Shown here: positions 44,295 through 53,483 of the stretch, piece by piece | Numbering within the stretch: the first letter of the stretch is position 1 | How the letters are laid out: the number at the start of each line of letters is the position of its first letter | Notes under the pieces: generated by a model | The model's database searches: none | Told to the model about the DNA's origin: nothing | Seen by the model: only the letters and a program-made list of their open reading frames with translations | Position numbers and translations under genes: made by a program | Source of the DNA: Lentzea sp. NBRC 102530 | Lineage (GTDB): Bacteria > Actinomycetota > Actinomycetes > Mycobacteriales > Pseudonocardiaceae | Reading direction: 5' to 3' | Assembly (NCBI RefSeq): GCF_030269365.1 | Contig: NZ_BSTF01000003.1 | Coordinates: 62,001-126,000, forward strand | Length of the DNA stretch: 64,000 nt

Positions 44295-45424
44295 CACGCG
44301 AACCACGTCCAGAGTGCGCCGAACAGAACCGAGGAAGCGGCACGGGCGAGCACCTGCCCGGTCTGCAGCAGGGCCAGACCGGACGTGCGCAGTTCGTCGG
44401 GGATCAGCGGCCCGGCGACGGCCATCAGCACGCCGTCGGTGCACGCGTAGAACAACCCGTGCAGCACCAGAACCCCCACGAGCAACGAGATCCCGGACGT
44501 CCCGGCCAGCAGCACGTACGCGCCGAGCAGGGCGACGTGACCGGCCAGGAAGATCCGCCAGCGCCCGACCCGGTCGGCGAGGGACCCCAGCGGCACGGCG
44601 GCGAGCAGGTACACGCCGGCCGTGCCGAGGGGCAGCAGTGCGATGTAGGCGAGCTCGACGTCGAGCTTCTTCTGCAGCAGCAGGTAGATGAACCCGTCGC
44701 CCAGCGTCAGGAACCCGAGCCCGCACGCGACCAGGCAGACCCGCCGGAACGGCCTGGAGCGCAGCAAACCGAACGCCGATCGCAGCGACACCGCGACGCG
44801 TGGCAGCACGTCCCGGTGATCCCGCACGAACAGCACGAGCACCAGAAAACCCAGTGCGGCGAAGCAGAAGCTCACCACGAACACCACGTCGTACCGTGCC
44901 GGGAGCGTCCACAGGAGGCAGAACGCCAGCAGCGGTCCGAGGAACGCGCCGACGGTGTCCATGGCGCGGTGGACACCGAAGGCCCGTCCGAGCGCCGAGG
45001 GCTCGCTGCTCAACGTGATCAGCGCGTCCCTCGGCGCGGTGCGCAAGCCCTTGCCGGTCCGGTCCCCGGCCAGCACGAGCCCCATCGCGGTGGCCGAGGT
45101 CCCGGCGGCGAGCAGGCCGAGCTTGCCCAGCGCCGAGATCCCGTACCCGAGTCCGGCCACGAACTTGCGCCGTTGCCAGCGGTCCGCCGCGTGACCGCCG
45201 GCAACGCGAACGAGTGCTGTCACACCGGTGTAGATGCCGTCGAGCACACCGAACTGCAGCGGGGAGAAACCCAGCCCCAGCACCAGGTACAGCGGCAGGA
45301 TGGCGGTGACCATCTCGGACGAGACGTCCGTGAGCAGGGACACCGCGCCCAGTGCGAGGACGTTCCCCGCGATCCTGCCGGTGCCACCAGATGCCGGAGC
45401 TTGCCTAGCGGTTGCGATGTACAC
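44291..45424 (-). CDS. MFS transporter
   Basis: A 377-residue protein with about eleven or twelve membrane helices. Motif-A-like loop GGHAADRWQRRKFVAG and the helix-4/5 segment DRTGKGLRTAPRDALITL are characteristic of a subfamily of putative exporters found across actinobacteria and some proteobacteria. Substrate unknown. It starts just after a 17-bp tandem repeat that separates it from the phosphatase gene, and it is coupled to the propeller gene downstream. Confidence 0.85.
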
Positions 45425-45436
45425 GACGGCCTCCGA

Positions 45437-45475
45437 TCAACAGCCAGATGCGGTCAACAGCCAGATGCGATCAAC
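45437..45475. repeat. 17-bp tandem repeat between phosphatase and MFS genes
   Basis: TCAACAGCCAGATGCGG (45437-45453) is followed by TCAACAGCCAGATGCGA (45454-45470) and a partial TCAAC. The two full units differ only in the last base. The array fills the 46-bp gap between the two genes and runs into the phosphatase stop codon. Confidence 0.85.
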
Positions 45476-47042
45476 GACAGGTGTAAGGACCGGCCTTGTC
45501 GCGCACCTTGCCCGCGGTGTCGATGACCTCCCACGAGTAGGAAGTGCCGGACAGGGTGAACTTCACGACGCCGTGCGAGTCGGCGAACCACTTCTCCACG
45601 CCCGTACGCGGCTTGACGTTGGAGTAGAGGTAGTCACCGCCGATGCCGATGATCGCGGCGCGCAGGCCGCTGGCCTCGTCGACCGAACCGCTCTTGTTCA
45701 ACGGCTTGAGCCGCTCGTAGTGGTGGTCGTGACCGCTGAGCACCAGGTCGGCCTTGGCGTCCGCGAACGCGTTCCACAGCGGGGCCATGACGGACTTGTC
45801 GCCGTACTCGCCCGAGTTGAACCGCGGGTGGTGCCAGTAGCCGACGACGCACTTCTTGGTGTTCGCGGCGAGGTCGGCCTTCAGCCAGTTGAGCTGGGTC
45901 GAGTCGCTGCCGGTGTCGTAGAGCTTCTGGGAGTCGAACGACACGAAGTGGAAGTCGCCCGCTTCCCAGCTGTAGTACGGCTTGCCCTGCGGGTAGGCCT
46001 GCGCCCCGAAGTAGGACTTGTAGCCGTTGAGGTTGTCCTCCCACTCGTGGTTGCCGGTCGCCGGGTGGGTGATGCTCTTGTAGCGGCCCCACGACTTGTC
46101 GTAGTGCGCCTTGAACTCCGTCAAGGTGCCGCTGTCGTACTGGTTGTCGCCGACCGTGAGGATGTGGTTCGGCTTGATCTGGTCGATCAGCTTCGCCGTC
46201 TCGTAGTGCTCGGTGTTGGTCAGCGACGCGATGTCACCGGCGGCGACGACCGTGATGGTGTCGCCGGGAGCGGCGGGCTGGGTGGTCGCCTGCACCGCGT
46301 TGCTCGCCGGGCCGAGGTTGCCGGCCGCGTCGCGCGCCTTGACGGTGTAGGTGAACGCCGTGCCGGACGCGAGGCCCGCGTCGGTGAACGTGGTGCCGGT
46401 CGGCGAGCCCACGACGCTGCCGTTGCGCAGCACGTCGTAGCCGGTCACGCCGACGTTGTCGGTCGCGGCCGTCCACTGCAGGCTCACCGAGCTCGACGTG
46501 GTGCCCGTGCTGGTGAGCCCGGACGGGGCGGTCGGCGCGGTGTTGTCGCCGTTGGGGTTGCTGCCCCACACCTCCAGGTCGAACATCGAGTAGCCGTACG
46601 ACGTGCCGCGCTTGGTGCCGTAGATCCGCACGTAGCGGCCCGACACGCCGGTCAGGCTCGTCTCGTCGATGCCACCGTTCTGACCGGTGAGGGTCTTCTT
46701 GGTGCTCCACGACGACCCGTCCGCCGAGGTCTGGATCTTGTACTCGGAGGCGTACGCGGCCTCCCAGTTGATCTTGACTTTGGAGACGGTGGAGGTGCCG
46801 CCGAGGTCGACGGCGATCCACTGCGGATCGACGCCCTCGAGGCTCGCCCACCGGGTGGACGAGTCCCCGTCGACGGCGTTGGCGCCACCGAAGGTCTCGG
46901 CCTCGACGGACGAGACGGTGGTGGGTTTGTTGGCCGACAGCAGGGAATCAGCCGCGTTGGCCGTGCCCGACGCCGCGATCTGGGGGACCACGAGCGCCAG
47001 CAGGGCTATCGCGACACCTGTTCTGGTGTGCTTTTTGATCAC
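45471..47042 (-). CDS. Secreted purple-acid-phosphatase-like metallophosphatase with F5/8C and FN3 domains
   Basis: GTG 47042 is chosen because AGGAGG lies six bases before it; an earlier TTG is inside the ribosome site. The 523-residue protein has a signal peptide cleaved near SGTANA-ADS, an F5/8-type C discoidin domain (about 36-160: NAVDGDSSTRWAS, YVRIYGTKRG), a fibronectin III domain (about 170-255: LQWTAATDNVGVTGYDV) and a metallophosphoesterase domain with AAGDIAS, VGDNQYDSG, TGNHEWED, YWHHPRF and SGHDHHYER. It should hydrolyse phosphate esters outside the cell while the discoidin and FN3 modules hold it on carbohydrate. Confidence 0.92.
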   Translation of the reverse strand: MIKKHTRTGVAIALLALVVPQIAASGTANAADSLLSANKPTTVSSVEAETFGGANAVDGDSSTRWASLEGVDPQWIAVDLGGTSTVSKVKINWEAAYASEYKIQTSADGSSWSTKKTLTGQNGGIDETSLTGVSGRYVRIYGTKRGTSYGYSMFDLEVWGSNPNGDNTAPTAPSGLTSTGTTSSSVSLQWTAATDNVGVTGYDVLRNGSVVGSPTGTTFTDAGLASGTAFTYTVKARDAAGNLGPASNAVQATTQPAAPGDTITVVAAGDIASLTNTEHYETAKLIDQIKPNHILTVGDNQYDSGTLTEFKAHYDKSWGRYKSITHPATGNHEWEDNLNGYKSYFGAQAYPQGKPYYSWEAGDFHFVSFDSQKLYDTGSDSTQLNWLKADLAANTKKCVVGYWHHPRFNSGEYGDKSVMAPLWNAFADAKADLVLSGHDHHYERLKPLNKSGSVDEASGLRAAIIGIGGDYLYSNVKPRTGVEKWFADSHGVVKFTLSGTSYSWEVIDTAGKVRDKAGPYTCR

Positions 47043-47197
47043 TTCGTTCCTCCTGGGCAAAGGCGGCGGCTCGAAGGATTGGTTAAGAAGCTTTCCAATT
47101 GAGTTCGGACGTTAAGACGGCAGGAATCAGGAGGTCAACGGCAGAAGCCCAGGAAGAACGGGTGACAGATCGGAGGTCTAGCGGCCGGAAGACGTTG

Positions 47198-47893
47198 TCA
47201 TCGGAAGTCACGACGTGACTGGCGGACCAGCCAGAGGACGGCGTGCGCGAGCAGCGCGACACATGTGCCCTGGATCACGCCTAGTAGGAGGCGTCGGACC
47301 CAGTCGTAGAGGCTCACCTGGCTGACCGGATCGGACAACGACCAGACGGCGCCGGCGACCGCGACAGCTCCGATGAGGACCCGGATCCAGTGCCGGGACG
47401 TCCCGGTCCACGCCGGCCAGTCATGCCCTTTCGGACAGCGGGCCGCCATCCAGCCCAGCAGGACCATCCCGCCGAGCGACGACGTGTACCCGATCACGTT
47501 GTAGAGCCGGTGCGGGCCGACGACCGAGAGGTCCAGCCAGTCCCACTGCCGCACGAACCAGCCGTCCGTCTGCGTGAAGGCGTCCCACAACAGGTGGGTG
47601 AGCACGCCGACCACAATGGACAACGCCCGCACGAACGGCCTCTTCAGATCTCCCGGACGAGACACCCGCGCTCGCACGAACGTCGGCGCCAACGCCATCA
47701 ACGAAGGCAGCATCAGGCGTCCGACCAGCAACAACACCGCGGCAGCCAGGGACGCGCCGAGGACGTTGTGGGTGGGCACGAGCGGCAGGTAGTAACCGAC
47801 GTCCGGGGCGACGGCCCCCGCGACCAGTCCGGGGAACCAGAACCACCGCCGCAACGGCAGCACCGCTGCCGGATGGGCGAGGGTGAACGGCAC
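47198..47893 (-). CDS. DUF4184-family membrane protein
   Basis: A 231-residue protein that begins MPFTLAHPAAVLPLRRW and continues with several membrane helices and WFPGLVAGAVAPDVGYYLP, the DUF4184 signature. Acidic and histidine residues in the membrane (HPAA, APDVGY, LTHLLWDAFT) recall membrane metal-dependent hydrolases (YdjM-like), but no activity is proven for this family. It is divergent from dedA. Confidence 0.88.
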   Translation of the reverse strand: MPFTLAHPAAVLPLRRWFWFPGLVAGAVAPDVGYYLPLVPTHNVLGASLAAAVLLLVGRLMLPSLMALAPTFVRARVSRPGDLKRPFVRALSIVVGVLTHLLWDAFTQTDGWFVRQWDWLDLSVVGPHRLYNVIGYTSSLGGMVLLGWMAARCPKGHDWPAWTGTSRHWIRVLIGAVAVAGAVWSLSDPVSQVSLYDWVRRLLLGVIQGTCVALLAHAVLWLVRQSRRDFR

Positions 47894-47987
47894 GGACTTC
47901 AGCCTAGATCCACTCTGGATCCTGTGGACGCGCTGAAGAAAGCCCCTGGCCGGGATTGTTCACCTGGGTCACGTACGTTCACCGATC

Positions 47988-48563
47988 ATGAGCACCGCAG
48001 CCAGCCTCGTAGTGCTGTTCCTGGTCGCCGTCGTGCCGCTGGCACCGACGGAGGCCGTGCTCATCGGCGCCGGGGTCCTGGCCGCGTCCGGTGAGGTGCC
48101 GCTCTACCTCGTCGTGCTCGTCGCCGCGGCGGGGTGCCTGGTCAGCGACATGATCAACTTTACCGCAGGCCGCCGAATGGGCATGAAGGCCCTCGACAAG
48201 GTCAACAAGAACGCCAAGGCGCGCGCCATGGTCGTGTGGACGGCAGACCAGCTCGCGTCCAAGGGCGAGACGATCCTCATCGCCGCGCGGTTCCTGCCGG
48301 CGGGCGGCATCGTCGGGGCGTTGCTGACGGGGGCGCTGAAGTGGCCGTTCCGCCGGTTCGTGCCGGTCGCGGCCGTCGGCTCGGCGCTCTGGAGCCTCTA
48401 CCCCGCGACCGTCGGGTACATCGGCGGTCAGCTGGTGGACGAGGCGTGGCTCGCGATGCTGCTGTCGTTCGGTGTCGCCACGCTCATCTCGATCCCGGTC
48501 GGCATGGCGATCCGTGCGCGCAACGCCAACCGCACTCTCTCGTACGCCGAGGCGTCGTCGTAG
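47988..48563 (+). CDS. DedA/SNARE-associated family membrane protein
   Basis: A 191-residue membrane protein with the DedA pattern: an acidic site in LAPTEAVLIGAGVLAASG, re-entrant-helix region GCLVSDMINFTAGRRMG, and FLPAGGIVGALLTGALKWPFRRFV with the conserved Arg/Pro-Gly segment before the last helices. DedA proteins act as lipid flippases, for example for undecaprenyl phosphate. The last 16 codons and the stop lie inside the first copy of a 58-bp direct repeat, the second copy of which is 1.3 kb downstream inside a TetR gene. Confidence 0.87.
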   Translation: MSTAASLVVLFLVAVVPLAPTEAVLIGAGVLAASGEVPLYLVVLVAAAGCLVSDMINFTAGRRMGMKALDKVNKNAKARAMVVWTADQLASKGETILIAARFLPAGGIVGALLTGALKWPFRRFVPVAAVGSALWSLYPATVGYIGGQLVDEAWLAMLLSFGVATLISIPVGMAIRARNANRTLSYAEASS

Positions 48564-48569
48564 AGCACC
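48512..48569. repeat. 58-bp direct repeat, left copy
   Basis: Bases 48512-48569 are identical to 49839-49896 over all 58 positions, in the same orientation. This copy encodes the C-terminus and stop of dedA. The two copies bound a 1269-bp insert with toxin and immunity genes. Confidence 0.95.
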
Positions 48570-48613
48570 AACGCGCCACTCAAGACTCACGACCTGGCCA
48601 TGTGTCTTGATCG

Positions 48614-49051
48614 CTAGGAGGTCGCGTCGGCTGAGCGACGCAGCACAGATCGCGGTTGCCACTCGACAACAGTTGGACGTGTGCCATCTGAATTCATGAA
48701 TTCTTCGCACGCCTGCCACACGACGTCGACCGGGTATTCCGCAGAGGCTGGAAACTCCCGATCGCTGGACATGTAGTAGTAAAGGCGAGGTTCTGGCGCA
48801 TGGTCCTCGCTCGCTGGGTTTTTGCTGTAGACCCCTTCCCTGTGCTCTGCTCCTGAGTAGAACAAGACCCCGCGGTCTCCGTGAAAACCAGCATCGAGAA
48901 TCACACGATGCGGATGAGCCGCGTCCAGCATCTCCAGCACGACCGGGTAGTCGAGCACACTCACCGCCTCTCGCAATGCGGCCAACTCGTCCTGCGTCCG
49001 GACGATCGTCGGTTCGTCGCTGTCCTCGTCCCACCAGACCTTCAGCTCCAC
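48614..49051 (-). CDS. Imm1-family immunity protein (putative)
   Basis: A 145-residue acidic protein starting at GTG 49051. The order MELKVWWDEDSDEPTIVRTQ, DELAALREAVSVLD, RVILDAGFHGDRGVLFYSG, EPRLYYYMSSDREFPASAEYP and VDVVWQACEEFMNSDGTRPT fits the Imm1 family of polymorphic-toxin immunity proteins (conserved G-D-G-x-L-x-Y core and C-terminal W). It lies 20 bp downstream of a DddA-like toxin gene, the standard toxin-then-immunity order. Unlike the toxin, its frame is intact. Assignment to Imm1 is by eye. Confidence 0.7.
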   Translation of the reverse strand: MELKVWWDEDSDEPTIVRTQDELAALREAVSVLDYPVVLEMLDAAHPHRVILDAGFHGDRGVLFYSGAEHREGVYSKNPASEDHAPEPRLYYYMSSDREFPASAEYPVDVVWQACEEFMNSDGTRPTVVEWQPRSVLRRSADATS

Positions 49052-49071
49052 GACGCCCTTGCTCCTCCGGT

Positions 49072-49780
49072 CTAGGTCTTCTTCACGGTCATGCCGCGCC
49101 GGTTGATCCCGTAGACAGTCAGCGAGCTTCCTTCCGGCAGCACGACGGGAACCAGCGTGTCACAGCCGAAGTCACCCTTGCACGGCATGTGGTTGATGAC
49201 CACGGTCGCATCCCTGATGCCCTGCTGTGCCATGTGCACGGCCAGCTTCAATTCAACGTCTGACGTGGTGATGGGAACTGCCGGAACACCGATGCCGGCA
49301 AGGTGTTGCTCGGCTGCGGCCGCCATGTCGTCGACACCGCTGACGATCGACTCGGCCTCTCCCGCCGCACCGGTGAACCAACGACCGTGAGTCTTCTGCC
49401 CCGACCGCGGTTGAACCGGTGGAGGTAGTTCTTTCCGGAGCTGACTCGCCCGCTCATCTTTGTCGCCCCTGCCGGAATCTCTGTTGCCACGGGAATCATC
49501 GCTGCCGAGCGGCCCCACCCTCAAGTTGTGCAGGATTTTTTCGACGCCGGAAATGGCATTGCCGAGAAGCCGGTGAAGTCCGGCGGCACCGTCGACGACC
49601 TGGACGAACTGATCATTGGTCGCATCGACGTCCGCCTGCAGGCTTCCTTCACCCGCACTCGCGAGAAGTTTGTTGCGCTTCCTCGGCCAGTTCAGCAGCG
49701 TTCCGGAGCGCTTTGCCCGCTTCCGCAGCCTTGTCGAGCACGTCGTCAAGACCGTCGCTGATCTTCCGCAGCGATGCCAC
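49072..49780 (-). pseudogene. SCP1.201/DddA-like deaminase toxin, frameshifted and with altered catalytic residue
   Basis: Translation from GTG 49780 (after AAGGGG) gives a helical start MASLRKISDGLDDVLDKAAE that stops at 49649. From about 49670 the adjacent frame continues the protein (LLASAGEGSLQADVDATND). Removing one A from the AAA at 49669-49671 restores one frame of about 235 residues. The C-terminal domain is an SCP1.201-like deaminase: PCKGDFGC zinc cysteines, LPEGSSLTVYG, HGRWFTG linker. The HxE motif reads SDVELKLA: codon GAC (49258-49260) stands where CAC (His) is expected, while Glu is kept. Both lesions predict loss of activity. No secretion domain is attached. Confidence 0.75.
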
Positions 49781-49832
49781 ACCGTGTCCCCTTCTCACGA
49801 TGGGCCGATCGTTGCACGAAGCAACGTTTTCT

Positions 49833-50336
49833 TCAGAGCCGTGCGCGCAACGCCAACCGCACTCTCTCGTACGCCGAGGCGTCGTCGTAGAGCACCGCGA
49901 ACCGGTCCGCGGCCGCCAGCAGGGCGTCCACCTCGAACGCCAGCTGGGCGTCGCCGCACAGCCGTTCCAGCAGTGAGATCCAGCGCAGGTTGAAGAGCAT
50001 CAACGCGTCCCGCACCCGGCCGGGCCTGGCGGCGAACTCCGACCGCGTGACGACGAAGAAGCAGCCGCCGGGGAACACGCGGCGCTTCGAGTAGTCGAGC
50101 CAGCGGTCGGCCAGGTCGAGCACCGTGCCGCCGGCGACCACGACCTCGTTCGCGAAGATCTCCGCCGCCGTGTGCACGGTCGAGATCTGGAGCTCTTCCT
50201 TCGCACCGAAGTGCGAGAACACCCCGCTCTTGCTCATGCCGAGTTCGACGGCGAGCCGCCCGATCGTGACGCCCTCGAGGCCGTCGACGGACGCGATCTC
50301 CGCCGCGCGGAGAAGGATCGAGCCACGACTGTCCAT
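49833..50336 (-). CDS. TetR family transcriptional regulator (C-terminus rebuilt by insertion)
   Basis: ATG 50336 (MDSRGSILLRAAEIASVDG) gives 167 residues. The TetR DNA-binding domain is clear (VTIGRLAVELGMSKSGVFSHFGAKEELQ), followed by a helical ligand domain (FPGGCFFVVTRSEFAARPG) of the TetR_C group seen near quinone or aldehyde genes. Its last 19 codons come from the right copy of the 58-bp repeat, and the stop lies a few bases beyond it. With the left-copy flank the frame would have run about 27 residues further, so the insertion has probably shortened it. Confidence 0.82.
   Translation of the reverse strand: MDSRGSILLRAAEIASVDGLEGVTIGRLAVELGMSKSGVFSHFGAKEELQISTVHTAAEIFANEVVVAGGTVLDLADRWLDYSKRRVFPGGCFFVVTRSEFAARPGRVRDALMLFNLRWISLLERLCGDAQLAFEVDALLAAADRFAVLYDDASAYERVRLALRARL
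49839..49896. repeat. 58-bp direct repeat, right copy
   Basis: Identical to 48512-48569. Here the sequence is read on the minus strand as the C-terminus of the TetR gene. Together the two copies show that dedA and tetR once overlapped tail to tail at this sequence. Confidence 0.95.
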
Positions 50337-50379
50337 CCCTGAACTGGACCACCACCCCCTCAAGCCCGCCTTGCGGAAC

Positions 50380-50430
50380 GCACGCGGGGACCTTTCGTTC
50401 GCGTGACGCGAACGAAAGGTCCCCGCGTGC
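50380..50430. terminator. 51-bp perfect palindrome between tetR and the peptide ABC operon
   Basis: Two 25-bp arms, starting GCACGCGGGGACCTTTCGTT and ending with its exact complement, surround a single central base at 50405. It lies just after the last gene of the minus-strand peptide transporter operon and before the tetR start. A hairpin this long is probably a strong terminator for the ABC operon; it could also be a dispersed repetitive element. Confidence 0.75.
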
Positions 50431-50439
50431 GGTTTCGAA

Positions 50440-51542
50440 CTAGGGGTTCAGCGCCTCGGTGACCGAGGCCGGGCCGACGAGCGGCACGTCGGGCGACAGG
50501 CCGTCGCCCTCCTCCACCAGGATCGGCTTCACCTCGTGCGGCTGGATCTCGCCGGACTGGATCTGCTCGGCGTAGTGGCACGCCACCTTGTGACCCGGCT
50601 TGAGCTCGCGCAGCGCGGGCCGTTCCGTGTCACAACGAGTCGCCTGCCGCCACGGGCACCGGGTGTGGAACCGGCAGCCGTTCGGCGGGTTCGCGGGCGA
50701 CGGCAGGTCACCCGCGAGCAGGATCCGTTCGCGCCGGTCCTCGACCACGGGGTCGGGCACCGGGATCGCCGACAGCAGCGCCCGCGTGTACGGGTGCAGC
50801 GGCTCGGCGTAGAGGTCGTCGGCGGAGGCCTCCTCGACCAGGCCGCCGAGGTACATCACGCCGACCCGGTCGGAGATGTGCTTCACGACGGCGAGGTCGT
50901 GCGCGATCACCAGGTAGGTCAGGCCGAACTGCTCCTGGAGTTCCTCGAGCAGGTTCACGACCTGGGCCTGCACCGACACGTCCAGCGCGGACACCGGCTC
51001 GTCGGCGACGATCAGGTCCGGGTTGAGCGCCAGCGCCCGCGCGATGCCGATGCGCTGCCGCTGACCGCCGGAGAACTCGTGCGGGTACTTGCGCAGCGCC
51101 GTCGTCGGCAGGCCCACGGCCGTCAGCAGCTCGCGCAGCCTCTTGGCGGTGGACTCCTTGCCCTCGTCCAGGCCGTGCGCCCGCAGGCCCTCGACCAGGA
51201 TCGACTCGACCGACTGACGCGGGTCGAGCGACGACAGCGGGTCCTGGAACACCATCTGGATCCGGCGCCGCATCTTGCGCAGCTCCTCGCCCTTCAGGGT
51301 CGAGAAGTCCTGCCCGTCGAAGACCATCTTGCCCGCGGTCGGCTCGTTGAGCCGCAGCATCGCCCGCCCGAGGGTGGACTTGCCGCAGCCCGACTCGCCG
51401 ACGAGGCCGTAGGTCTCGCCGCGCTTGATCTCCAGGTCGACGCCGTCCACCGCGTAGACGTGGCCGACGGTCCGGTCGAAGAACACCCCCCGCTTGATCG
51501 GGAAGTGCACCTTCATGTCCTGGACGGAAACCAGGGTCTCGC

Positions 51543-51546
<4 letters not shown>
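50440..51546 (-). CDS. Peptide ABC transporter ATP-binding protein (DppF/OppF type)
   Basis: ATG 51546 overlaps the stop of the partner ATPase gene and gives 368 residues. Walker [15 protein letters not shown]-loop [12 protein letters not shown], signature [16 protein letters not shown], Walker [13 protein letters not shown] and H-loop VIAHDLAVV are all present, with the C-terminal oligopeptide-transport extension ([20 protein letters not shown]) whose cysteines often bind an iron-sulfur cluster. It energises import of peptides together with the four genes upstream. Confidence 0.93.
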
Positions 51547-52541
<995 letters not shown>

Positions 52542-52547
52542 GACGAC

Positions 52548-53483
52548 TCACCGCCTGTTCTTCGGGTCGAGGGCTTCGCGCAGGGTCTCGCCCATGAGCG
52601 TGAAGCCGAGCGCGACGATGATGATGCAGATGGCGGGGTACGCGGCGAGCTGCGGATGGGTGTCGAACACCTTCTGCACGTCGCCGAGCATCTGACCCCA
52701 CTCCGGGATCCGGTCGTCCGGGTTGCCGAGGCCGAGGAACGACAGCGCGGCCGCCTCGATGATCGCCGTGGCGAGCACCAGGGTCGACTGGACGATCACC
52801 GGGCCGAGCGAGTTCGGCAGCATGTGCCGGAACACGATCGCGCCCTTCTTCACGCCCAGCGCGGTCGCGGCCAGCACGTGGTCGCTGTGCCGTTGCGCCA
52901 GCATCGAGCCTCTGAGCAACCGGGCGAACACCGGGATCTGCACGATCGCCACCGCGAGGATCACGGTGAACTGGCTGGGCCGCGCGAACATCGCCGCGAT
53001 CGAGAACGCCAGCAGCAGCGACGGCAGCGAGAGCATGACGTCGACGACACGCATGACGATCGAGTCGACCCAGCCGCCGAGCGCGCCCGCGAGCGTGCCC
53101 AGGATCAGGCCGCCGGTGAGGCCGATGATCGTCGCGCCGATGCCGACGATCAACGTCTGCTGCGAGCCGATCAGCAGGCGCGACAGGAAGTCGCGGCCCT
53201 GCAGGTCGCCGCCGAGCGGGTGGCCCGGCTGCGAGGGCGGGATCTCGTTGCGCGCCTTCACGACCTGGTCGATCAGCATCGGGCTGGACGGGTCGTGCGG
53301 TGCCAGCCACGGCGAGAGCACCGAGATCGCGACGAAGATGCCGATGATCACCGCGCCGGTGAGGAACACCGGGCTGCGCTTCAACCGCTTCCACGCGCTG
53401 GCCGCGAGCGAGACGCCCGCGGTCTCGGCGAGGCCGTCGATCTTGTCCTTCTTGGACTTCACACCAAGTGCCACTGGTCTCAC
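52548..53483 (-). CDS. Peptide ABC transporter permease (DppC/OppC type)
   Basis: A 311-residue permease with six membrane helices after an N-terminal cytoplasmic tail (RPVALGVKSKKDKIDGLAE). The PLGGDLQGRDFLSRLLIGSQ segment is the OppC hallmark, and the EAA loop for ATPase contact is AATALGVKKGAIVFRHMLPN. GTG 53483 overlaps the stop of the DppB-type gene (GTGA). It forms the membrane pore with DppB. Confidence 0.93.
   Translation of the reverse strand: MRPVALGVKSKKDKIDGLAETAGVSLAASAWKRLKRSPVFLTGAVIIGIFVAISVLSPWLAPHDPSSPMLIDQVVKARNEIPPSQPGHPLGGDLQGRDFLSRLLIGSQQTLIVGIGATIIGLTGGLILGTLAGALGGWVDSIVMRVVDVMLSLPSLLLAFSIAAMFARPSQFTVILAVAIVQIPVFARLLRGSMLAQRHSDHVLAATALGVKKGAIVFRHMLPNSLGPVIVQSTLVLATAIIEAAALSFLGLGNPDDRIPEWGQMLGDVQKVFDTHPQLAAYPAICIIIVALGFTLMGETLREALDPKNRR

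Larger units (their letters stand above)
48570..49838. mobile_element. Toxin-immunity cassette inserted between 58-bp direct repeats
   Basis: The 1269 bp between the two copies hold only an Imm1-like gene and a deaminase-toxin gene, both on the minus strand. The repeated sequence is the place where the convergent dedA and tetR genes share their 3' ends, so the simplest history is an insertion that duplicated the shared sequence, like attL/attR or a recombination-duplicated target. No integrase, transposase or terminal inverted repeat was found inside. Confidence 0.6.

Noticed and set aside
45471-47197. PHO box upstream of the secreted phosphatase
   Set aside because: GTTAAG and GTTCGG words occur, but no tandem GTTCACC-type repeats, so PhoP control is not supported.
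48570-49838. Insertion sequence inside the direct repeats
   Set aside because: There is no transposase frame and no terminal inverted repeats; 58-bp repeats are far longer than IS target duplications.
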